From Linepithema humile (Eukaryota > Arthropoda > Insecta > Hymenoptera > Formicidae): a DNA stretch of 64,000 nt. Numbering within the stretch: the stretch's first letter is position 1; every line of letters starts with the position of its first letter. Shown here in pieces: positions 25,601-37,600 of the stretch. The stretch spans positions 26,566,931-26,630,930 of the forward strand of contig NC_090128.1 in the NCBI RefSeq assembly GCF_040581485.1, read 5' to 3'. Both the position numbers and the translations under genes were made by a program. Below the pieces are notes generated by a model that saw only the letters and a list, made by a program, of their open reading frames with translations, was not told where the DNA came from and did not search any database.

Positions 25601-28600
25601 TATACACAGAAACGGACTGTAGCTCCGAGCTGGACATCAGCATTGGCCTTTGCTTTGATTTGTGTTACCGGCAGTGCCACGATTAGAATTTCTAACCAGG
25701 CATTTGTTATTTCACGTTAATCATATAAAGCGTAGTATCTGATGTCCATAATTGTAACAGTAGAGGTCGAAACTCGGAGCATCCCTGCGGCCGGTGAAAC
25801 ATATTAGAATTTCAGGGTTGCGGCAGAGCGAGCTATCTCGCGTATGCCTGTTCATAACTATTTACTCTTTGTTTATTTTAGTTATGCGCGATCTGATCTC
25901 TCATTTATCGACTGTAATAAAAAAGAACGTAAATTTTTAATGGAGATATAAAGCAAACAGAAGTAGAATATAGTGCACTGAGAGGATAGAATAATTGCAA
26001 TAACCATAATCTACAGTGTTTTTTTGGCGCCAGTCATAATTTTACAGGTATTCTAACTATATAGTTGACTATATTGCTAACATTAGTAACAATTCCTATA
26101 AAAATGAGTATTCTGATTATAATTATAGTCCCACAATTATAGAGTTCCAAATATCACATACTTTTCTCGCAGTGTGAATCAGGGGACAAAGTAAAATTTG
26201 CAACAACAACTCGAACTCGAATTTAAGATATTCAATGTTAGTGATGTTAAAATACGCGTAGCCCATAGAAAGTAGGCTATAAACGGCCTTGTAAATGGCA
26301 CGCAAATGGGACGTGCCCCTTAAACGGTGAGCCGCAGCGGAGTTTACGCTATATCGGCTCTCTCGAAACGACCGACCGCGGATGCATTACAACTGCAACT
26401 GCAACGTGCTAGAATACAAGCCAGACCGGAATCTACGCGATAGGAATAATTAATACACCTATATATAAGGACCGCTACGGAGTAAGAGACGCTCCTACGA
26501 TATCGTCTCACCGATACATAAAATTGATGTCTCTGCTACGAGAGTAAGTAGAATCCTCCTGAACGCTTTGCTCGAGTCTATAATTTGTCGGCGCGGAGCT
26601 GAGAATAGTCTTGATTACAGATGCTACATATTTAAAACTATCTTCGTATCGTGCAAAACGATATGTCACGGTAATAGAAACGTTTTTCTTTTAGTTTCTG
26701 AAATGCGAGCCACATTTGAAATTCGTATAAAAATATTTTGACATTGACGTGACATGTCATTTCACATTAGTTATTCAAATTTGAAAATATTTTTAATAGC
26801 GTTTATCTTGCACTATAAGATATTTATTAATATTGCCTTCACTCATTTGTTTCATATATATACACACACACACACACATAATGCAGTTAAGCCAGTAGCT
26901 ATTATTCAGTTAATAATAAAAACTAGATCAATAAATTGAAATGCATTTTATAGTGTATACACTCTATATCAATGCTTAAAAGTTACATCACTATTTTTTC
27001 ATTTATAGTTTATTGTGGAAAATAATTTTTGTGTTTTTCGTGAAAATATTGTTGGTCATATCGAAATAACGTTTTTAATAACTGTTGCAACTTTTTTTCA
27101 CATATGGTGACTATTAAATAAAACCGAAGATAAAATCTTGTGGCGTCCTGACGATTATTGTTGAAACGCCAAAAGTACTCGTACAAATAATACGTAAATC
27201 CGGATAATGCGACTGCGAAGCGACACCTGTAAAAAATGTTAGCGAATGTTGTCGAAATTTTACGCAATTTCACGCTTTTACGCGTGGCGTGTATGTATGT
27301 GTGTGTGCGCGCGCGCGCGCGCGCATGAGTATATGTATACGTGTTAAATTCCATATGTAGCTTTTTAATTTTAGTGCATCTCGGCGTTAAAATTCGAATC
27401 ATATTTCGACGCAATGTAATGATGAGCTTTTTGAGAGTGCTTTTTGAGATTCACACAATTGATGATTTCAATTTCGCTTGTATCTGTGAATAGTAAACCT
27501 CGTTTCTTTTGCCACGGTAATAAAAAAAAATCACAACTTATCCCAAGATCTCTTTCCGCTAAGTGCAACGTAACAGTCCTCAGGGAATCTGAGAAGGTTA
27601 GTGGGTCGATCGAACGTATTTCGGTGTAAGACAACGAAAGAAGGGAAATTTACGCTGTACGCCCGCGCCTTCATAACCATTTCGCTTCAAAGCCGCTTAA
27701 GATTACGGTTTTAAACGTGGTGTATATACGTGACCGCGCTTGTTGCCATGTACTTTAAAACAATTACAGGCGTACCAACTTTGCGACCAACAATCTCTTA
27801 AAACCATAATTTTCCACGTAAACGAGATCGTTGCATTTACTCTTGCGGTTTTCTTTAACACGCGCTGTAACCGCTCCGCGGAAATGCGCTCCTTTTAGTT
27901 ATTAGAAAAATCCACGCGGCGGGGAAACAAACTTCCTCGGACTTCCAAAAATTAATGTGACGACATAAATAAATTTTTGCGTTGATTAAATAACATGTGA
28001 GAGTTTATTTTGTTGCTCAAAGTTAACATAAAATTGCTGCTACCATCATCGATGTTATAACTTGAGCTAAGTTTCATTAACTTGCCGGGGTCAGGAGGTC
28101 GAAGGCAGGTAACTCGGGCAGGTGGAAGTAGATCGTCTTACAGAGGCGAAAAAGCGGAACGAGCTTACGCGGCGCGTCCCATTTCCGCTCGCCCGGCGTG
28201 TAGGCAATTACTTCCTCGGAGCGCCTTCGTGGAAAAGAGCCTCTAATCTGTTTGCGGCCAAATCGAGCTTCTCGCATTCCTCTAATAAAGACTGTTTCAT
28301 TTTAACGCCTTTCATTTCGCACCAAAGTCTCGTGATGAGATCGTCATTTTCATATTTATCTGCTTTCGGTTGTTGGAAGTTTCAATTATTTTGTTTTCGC
28401 ATACACACACTATCATATTATTAGGTAGATAATTTATTTAAATATGACTTGGCGCTAATGGCGCTAATGTCGTTAACCGTAGAATTACATGATTAATAAC
28501 ATAGTAATGAGGTGCTTCGAATCTGTCTGTCGACGTTAGATTTTCTAATGCTCCGTTAATGAAGAAGTATTTAATTGGAACGTCTCCCTAATTTGAGAGG

Positions 28601-31600
28601 AAGGGAACTCTCTTTTGCCTCGATTAATGTTAATTCACAGACAGAATCTTAAATATGTTATGTTGAACTCACTGTTTACGTAATTATTCAGTGAAAGATA
28701 CATAATCACTAGATACATAATTAATGAAATTGGAGCATTATGAAATGCTGTAAAGCTCATATCTACACGGCTTTCTATTTTATCGTTCATTTGAACGCAC
28801 ATGCAAAAAATCTGAGACATCTCGTACCATTCATCCATGAGCAAACAAAGTTGGAGGAACAATTGTGGACTCTCATGTATAAACGAGCGCTTCGATATGT
28901 ATAAACTGCAGGGAAACAAAGAGGAGAGCCCGGAGAGGTAAGGAGAAGGAAATTTAACCCTCCCACTTTTGTGCGCCGGTCCGAGTGCTCTCACCTGGAT
29001 TGAAGCGCTCTTTTATCGAAACCGGATTTCTAACGAGGCTAGCAAAGAGAGGGGGGAAGAGAGAGAGAGGGAGGGAGGGTGGGAAGGAGAGGGGGGGGGG
29101 AAAGGGGCCAAGCGCTGTGCAGAAGGAAAGCGCGCGTAACTGAATGTAACTGCGGAAAATTGTTGCCCGTCCGCGCGGTAATCCGCTAATAGCATGTCGG
29201 CGTACGGCCATGTACGTACCGATAATCCATAATCCATCAGTACCGGTAGAAGCAATGTGCATATGTCCACATGGCAGAGTGCTGCGCGGATGTATATATT
29301 TTATCTGCACATATTTATGTCATACCAGCGCGGATTAAGAGCAATTTTATGGCGACCTTCCATCTACGGCTATCGGATATTGAATTTCCATGGCAAAAAG
29401 GCGGGAAAGGGAAAAGCGGGCGGATGTGCAGAGACGCGCGTAAGCCCCGCTTCCCGCTGTGTGTAAGTTTGCCATTCTTAATTCCTCATCGGACTGAAAC
29501 AACCAAACAGCATTTTTCCTTCAGTTTGACGGTTGATTTTTCAAACGTAGCTGTAAATCCAATGGAAAAATGGAACAGCTCCGCTGTTCTACTTCGCGTG
29601 ATATCGAACGGCTTTTCCGCCCGACTTGTCTGACTAGGGACGGACCTTCGCTACTGACCACGTTAGCGAACTTTCCGTTCCTGAATAGAGTTACTGAAGT
29701 TTGAATTTTCGAACGTACACGTAACTAAATAATTTCGAACGTACACGTAAGTAAATTACGCGATTGCGATTTTTTTGCGACGCCTCGACGCGTGAAAAGC
29801 TCTTTACTTGATCTGATTACGTAGCCGTAGACAAGAATTGTTTAACTTTCGCCTTAAAATTTATTAGGTGCGGGATATTGTTTGCGGAACTTCCGTCTGG
29901 CTTGTTTCGCTGACATTTTTCTCCGTGAAAATCTCGGCGTAATAACGAGGTAATATCAAAATTCGCTGCGTCACCTTGATTTAGCCAGTGGCTACATAAT
30001 GTGAGGACGGCTCTTAGCCATTTTCTGCTTTATTTTTTAATTCCGTACATCTGAGCAGTATTATCGCGCGCGAACGCCCGCGGTAATGACCGCTACGTAA
30101 TGACTGCGGAAGCCGAGCTCGGTATCTCGTAATGGTGCTCGCCATATTGCAATTTAAATTTCGCTGAAATGGGGTGAAAAAAAGGGTGCCGGGTGCCGCG
30201 GAATGAATATGTTAATTGGCTCTGGAATTGGCTGTCCCTATCGGTGATTGATTAAAATTCGATACGTCGTGACGCCGCCGCGTTGGCCGACCGAGCGATG
30301 GGCGAGATGGGCAGAGGGCGAGGAGGGCAAGGAGGGCGAGGGCGGCGAACACGATCGAGGGCGGGAAGGGAGAGTTAGCACGACTGCAACGAACCGGTCG
30401 TTCGTGGAAGTTACTTTGCGGATAAACGAGATTGAAATTTCGATGGAAATTACCGTCGATACCTGTGGACTTAAGCGAACTGTCACCAAGTCAAACAGCA
30501 GCGACGACTTGTCGATTACGTCAGAGCGTGTGTCATCATCCATTCGCGCGCGCGCGAAGACTAAGAGAAATGGAAAAACGTTTTCGGTGTTCGCGCCTTA
30601 GTTCACTTCCCGATAACTCGCCGTCTCGAACCGCTCGAGGAGTCGCCTGCGGAATTGCGCCAAGATTGACGATATCCAAGAAGTGGAAAGTACAGCGGTT
30701 ATATCGCGTCTCATGAGAAAGCCGCCGTGAAAAGCAGTGCATTCCTCATTGATCTTATCGGATCTTATCGCTCTAATTTATCGGTTAAATATGATTCTCG
30801 GGATTTGCTGATATTGCAGAATTTTACGGTATTGTATATATTTTAAGTTATGTTATGCGAGCAATTTTGGTACTGCACGTTTTAAAAGCTACCGGGCTCA
30901 CATATGTATAATACAGGGACATATTTCGCATTGTAATGTGCGGAATCCTGCTACGCAATAACTCTCGTGTATAGGATTTATCATAGTGCATCTCTGGGAA
31001 TATTATCGTTGAGAGAAACCACCGTGTCTTGTTTCTCGCATACGTCATCAACCTTTTGCTGGAATCTGCAAGGACCGCGTATACAGAGCGTGGCGTAATT
31101 CGTAGTATAACGGAGAAAGAGGTGACTGTTCGTGTAAAAATAAATAAAAGATAAAGAACAAATTTCTCTTTCACGCGCAGATTGATTTTTCAAATACTTT
31201 CGAAGATTGAAAAATTCATACCACATTTCTATTGTCAAATGTATATTCAATTTAAAAATCTATTAGAAATTTATTCAGATAGAGCTAATTTAAAAACAGC
31301 GTATTGGCTCTTTGCCGACTTTCTAATTTTTACGCGGTTTTTTTTTTTTTTTTTTTTTGCAAAAAAGAGCAGACCTGGATAATATAAGGGTATACGAAAA
31401 GCGCGGGAAAAAAATACAATTCTAACATGAAAGAATAAACAAATTCATTTAGCTCAGTTGCGACAGGTAGGTATGTTCAAGAGCCGCAGCGAGGACTGCT
31501 CGTATTACAGAGAAGACGTATACGAGCTACCGTGAGTATGCCCCTCTCACAAAGCTTCGTCCGCGCCAGTGTGTCGGCGTTAATGAAACACGTCCACCGT

Positions 31601-34600
31601 TGGCAATTGTCCCGCCGCAGGCACGACAACGGCCGTCCGAACGTAAAAGGGAGAGGCGCTAGCTGGTTGGCTGCTGTATTCCGCTCCGTTTCCATCAGGT
31701 TGCATCTAGCAGCAGCCCGGGGTCCGGCTCGCCGGCGTTTCGTGAATTTAGATGAGTCCAGCCTGTCCGGCTTAATTCGCGCGCACCTCATAAGAAGCGA
31801 GTCATAATCTCGCTCTCGCGCGATGCGCGCGCGCGCGCTCGCTCCATATTTTTGTTCCGTTATTGGAGTAGCTGTCGCGCGCTGTGACCGTCGCCCGCTT
31901 TTTTCGGCGTAAAAATTGTAACTGGCTCGTTGCGCGCGTCAGCCCGGCGAAACGCAAAAATACATTGCGCCCCGGACTTTCTGTAATATTCATTGTGTTT
32001 ATCGTGCCACGTTTGCACGATCGTACGTGTAAAATTGCGCGGTGCCTCCCGACGCGTGGTTTTGACTCCTGAAAATTTTTTACGGATATCGCGCGACAGC
32101 GCGAAATCAGACGTGCGTATCTTCCATTATGCGGCGCGCCGTTATTCACTTTTCTTTCGTCAGAACGTGTGCGACGTGTCCACCTCACCTCGCCAATCCC
32201 TAATTGTCACATACATTTCCGCATTGCCTCCCCGCCTCGTCGACGCGGTAACAAAACGAGCAAGTGCTTGATCGGATACCGGAAAACCCTCTTTCGCTGC
32301 ACTCACGTTACTCGTTTCGCCTGAGACGTAGGAACGACTACGTCTACCGTGGAAAAATGCCTGCGGAGAGCTCGGGTCACGTAGAACGGCGCGATAACGT
32401 AGTCGTTTCTTCCTATTCCTCTCTTTCTCTCTTCGCCGTCTCTCTTGCCCCGACACACTCGCGCTCATCCCCACCCGTTTTTTCATTCAAGTCTCGACCG
32501 TTCGTTCGCTCCTCCCCCACCCCCTCCCCCGCCCGTATCCAGAGTGTAAGGAGCAAAAGGAAGGAGCGCGTGCACACAAAGATCACATGCCGCCCAGATT
32601 GAGGCAGCAGGGTAAACGTTCGTGTTCCCTCCGTACTCTTTCCTTCCGGGCGTCCTGTCTCTCCCTCCGCCCCCATATCCGGCTTGCTCTCTTGCTTTGA
32701 GCAAATCTGCGTGAAAATGGGAAGAACGTCTGGTACGGGGCGCCGCTGGAGGGAGAACGAAAAGTGTGTAAGTTGGACGTATGTCTATACATGCGCGCTA
32801 GTCGGATGTGCGCGAACGTAAGCCCAGGAAAAGAGAAAGAGGGAGAGAGGGAGAGACGGAGAAGGGGAGACTCGGTGAGAGGCAACCGTGGCGAATATCA
32901 GAGCCCTTCTGATGACAGCGGGGTCGAATAACGAGGCCCCGCCATCCGACGATAGGACACGGTTCGGAGTTGAAAATTACTTCCGCGTCACGGAGCTTTT
33001 CCTGCGGGGCCAGACGACGACGACGACGACGGCGACGACCCTCCGACGAGTACCAGCCGGAGGTGAGTTATGATAGTCTATCGAAGTAAGTTCGTTACCG
33101 ATGAGATTCTTGATTTTCTATTTATCGGACGACCGTAAGGTAGCTAGGTAATAAGTCTCTCGTAGCCGTTGCCTATCTCACTCGCCCTCCCACCCCCCCT
33201 CTCCCCCCTCTCGCTCTCGCCCACCTCGGAACGAAATTAGTTCTTGAAGGAAATATATTGCGGATGCCGGGGTAAATACTGAAAAATCCCCGTTACGCTT
33301 TAAGTAATCTTTTTTTCTATTACGACCGGCAATTTGCGACGGGGCGCGATAAATTCGCGCGGGCGCGAGTGAATTTTAACACTTACACCTGGTAATATCA
33401 TATCGCGACATTGAGTAATGTTCATGGAAAAATAGAGTGCCGGACGATGAAGCGCGATGGGGGCCCGAGAAGATTAGTGCAAGTAGACGAAAGTGAATAG
33501 AGAATATTTATGAATAAAAGAATCGTATATCGCGGAATCAATAAAGTTGGAAGCGAGATTTTGGGCTCCATTGTTCGGAAATGGAAGGAAGAAAAAGCTA
33601 GCAACGGATTTATCGAGAGCGCGGTACGCGACAATGCATTTTCTTGCTTTATCACGGAGATCACTGAACGCGCGTTATTATTAATAAGTTTTTGCACGTG
33701 CACTCTGCGCGCAATGGAATAAAAATGTAGTGAGTACAGCGCGGAGAACACGCATTTGCCGATATAATTGAAAAATAAACCACCATCGTTACGATTGATC
33801 ATGACTTACTGCAGTATTTCGGCGAGCAGAATAAATGCACCCGCGCTTTATTGTGCATCCATTAAAATTCCATTTACCGATGGCAGGTTGCGGCTCGTAG
33901 GATAATAGCTGCAGCAGCACTCGATGTCCGATAGAATAGCGTTAACTACCGATTTACCGTCTTCAATTATGCCGTTTGATCGATTTAGTACGAAATTTCT
34001 TCTACGCCGGTGAATAATTCACTAGTCGTTTTATGACAAAAATGCACGCAAATCCCTGAGAAAGGTACGAGAATATGTTATCATTACCGCTATGCGGTAT
34101 TATTTGTGTTTAATTAATTATGCATGACTGTAGTACCTTTGTTATTTAAATTATTATTATTAAAATTATCGCGATATTCTTTTTGCGATCCCTTACGTAT
34201 GTTTTTCATGCCCTTCATATTTCATGGTGAGCATAAAAGCACAAAGATAATAACTGGCTATTTTCATATTAATTATGCTTCAATTTTTTAGCAACATCCA
34301 CTATTTTTGAAAAAAGAATATTCACTTGAATCACACTTCCTTAACGCGCTAATCAAGAGACACGGTAGTGTCTCGCGCCAAGTTCACGCGCAGCGCGCAA
34401 CGCAAGCGCAAGACCGACCGTGTATCTTTACGCGAGCCCGAAAGTTGAGACGAGCCGAGATTATCGGATCTCGATAACGGCTGGGCCGATTGAGTTGGCA
34501 ATAGGCTCAATCGATAGCGCATACCCAAATTACATAAGAAAAGTCTGCTTGTTTTTGCTCTGTGTGCTTTATAAAAATAAATATATGCATTCAAAGTCGA

Positions 34601-37600
34601 GAAATCTAGAAAATCATCTCGCTAGGATGTATGTCGCGTTGATATGTATGTCGCTCGTGTCTTATTGGTCAGCGTCATTCTAACATGGCGGCGCTCAGAC
34701 CTGTCAGCTCGCAGTTTTGATGTATATATTAATTACATTTATATATTAGTATCGATCGTAAAATGTATATATAACGTGTTGTGGAGACGAATAAAGATAG
34801 TGTATATCAAAAATAATAGTATTCTTCATAAAAAAAATTTTTTTCGATCTTAAAGTGCAGAAGTGTACACTCTCAGTATTCTGTAGTTAGTTAATTAGTG
34901 GACAGAAAGTGTACTTCGTGCAGATGGTGGAATCTGCAAGTTTCTGACGTTAGGTGCGCTGATGGCGCTGAGAAGCCGCGCGGCGCGCGCTTACGTTTGT
35001 TTGGCTATTTGCTCATTTAAATTTTTAGATGTTACATAGAAAAATATTAAAATTTTATAGTTATTTGAGTTATTAATTACTAAAGATGTCCGAATAAGCA
35101 CGTATCAATCCAGCCTGCCGCCGAATGCAAGCGCGCGAAGAGATACAACCGCTCAGCGATTATGATCGCTTTCAAGCGTTTCAAAAATCCTCCTCCCTAA
35201 GTGATAAAAATATCGAAGTTGTTTTAATAGGTTTGCCATATGATTAAAATGTTTATAATCAGTACAGCAGCGTTACAAACTTTTGTTCTAGGTTTCCACG
35301 CACACAATCGAGGGACCATGTTTATGTGCTGCGCAGAACGCTTTACGCAGCATATGAACATGGTCTTTTGATTGTTGCGTGGTAACCCAAGCCAAGAATT
35401 GGTAACGCTGGAATACAGACTAATGCAGGCAGAAAATTATTAAAATTTTATAGAAAGAAAATTTAAGCATTTGTTATTGGCATTTAAAAATGTAATAACT
35501 ATACAAAAATGAGTTAAAGATTTTTGGAATTTTAAAACAATCTATTTCTCTTATTTCATATAAAACACTAAATAAATTTTTACTATACGAACAATTACAA
35601 TATCATTAACATTAATTTAACTTTTTTAATAAAAAAATTTCCAATTAATGCATCTCAATATAATATTTATTTATTAAAACATCTTTTATTTACTATCTAC
35701 ATTGAGTTTACATTTTATAAAGTACAAACATTGTTTTTTTATCTAAATAAATTTTCATTAAGTTTTATGAATACTATTCAAACTCGTATTAAAAGCTTTG
35801 CATTCTAACACACACGAAAAATGGAGACATTTAATTCTACAGCCGGCAAAACTTCGTCGAATAACAATACCACGCGTGGTGAGAAAGTAAGTGCATTATA
35901 GCAAGTCATTTTATAAAATTAATTTTATACCGAAATTAATTCGTTTGGTGAAAACATTGGAAGATAGTTTTTCATTTACATTATACTCGTGCACAAAAAT
36001 AAACTATAATATTACAAATAGAGAACATGAACTTTAAGGTACATCTAAATATACACGCAAACCTTCCAAAAAAGTTGTTGTATATATAAACACGCAAACC
36101 TTACAAAAAAGTTGTTGTGTATTTTACCTAACAAAAAAGTTGTTGTATATTTGAAAATCAACAAATTACCTTTTTAAAAAAAGGTAAAGAAAAGGCGCCA
36201 AGTGCACGCAAATCTTCCAAAAAAAAGTTGTTGTATATATAAACCTTTCAAAAAAAGCTGTCGTATATATTATATATTAACCTTCCAAAAAATTTATCTT
36301 CCACAAAAAAATGTATATATATTAACAAATAACAAACCTTTCAAAAAAAGTTGTTGTATATATAACCAAATAAAAATTTGCTATATATTCTGCCTATAAA
36401 AGAGGTGATATCAGAAAATGACGCCAAGTTTAAATAAAAAACCTTTCAAAAAAAGTTGTATGTATATATTTAAAAAAAAGTTGTATATACCAAATAAAAA
36501 TTCGCTATATATTCTGTCTATAAAAGAGGTGATATCAGAAAGTCGACGCCAAGTTTAAAATAAAAAACCTTTTTAAAAAAAACTTGTATGTATATATATT
36601 ACGAAAAAGGATTATATTTATTATATTTAATTATATTTATTATATTTATTTATTAAAAAATTTTTCAAATTTAATCAAAATAAAAAATATTACAAAATTT
36701 CGCAAAAAACTTGGCGCTGCTGTACTGAACTACATGTTAAATACATCTTAAAATATTATAGAGAATGAAAATGAGCAATAATTTTACAATTTACATGATT
36801 AAGTGTTATAATGACTCAAACTGACCAGAGCGGCAAACGGCGACGCGATAGCCAATTAAACTCTTGTTCTTACGGTAAAATTGTAAGTTGATTAGCTATA
36901 GCATCGCCACTTGCCGCTTCGTCGCTCTAGTCTGTTTGAGCCGAAATTTGTTTGCATCGCTTGCTCTAACATGCTCCTACTCGTTCTAATACTCCAAACT
37001 AAACTATAGTATTACGTCACATATACTATAGATTAAAGTATGTTGGAATGATTAGGAGCATGTTAAAGTATTGCGATGCAAATCTTATGTAAGTTAATAG
37101 TTTAGTACAGCAGCGCCAAGTTTTTTGCGAAATTTTGTAATATTTTTTTATTTTGATTAAATTTGAAAAATTTTTTAATAAATAAATATAATAAATATAA
37201 TTAAATATAATAAATATAATCCTTTTTCGTAATATATATACATACAAGTTTTTTTAAAAGGTTTTTTATTTAAACTTGGCGTCATTTTCTGATATCACCT
37301 CTTTTATAGACAGAATATATAGCGAATTTTTATTTGGTATATACAACTTTTTTTTAAATATATACATACAACTTTTTTTGAAAGGTTTTTTATTTAAACT
37401 TGGCGTCATTTTCTGATATCACCTCTTTTATAGGCAGAATATATAGCAAATTTTTATTTGGTTATATATACAACAACTTTTTTTGAAAGGTTTGTTATTT
37501 GTTAATATATATACATTTTTTTGTGGAAGATAAATTTTTTGGAAGGTTAATATATAATATATACGACAGCTTTTTTTGAAAGGTTTATATATACAACAAC

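Noticed and set aside
34430..34520. Small hairpins suggesting a tRNA or SINE head
   Set aside because: No cloverleaf, no A/B box pair and no TTCGA-type T-loop could be placed.
36202..36399. Similar 65-codon plus-strand and 99-codon minus-strand frames at 36.2 and 37.4 kb
   Set aside because: They share a Lys/Tyr/Ile-rich peptide only because both lie in the inverted arms of the Foldback-like element; simple subrepeats, not a protein.
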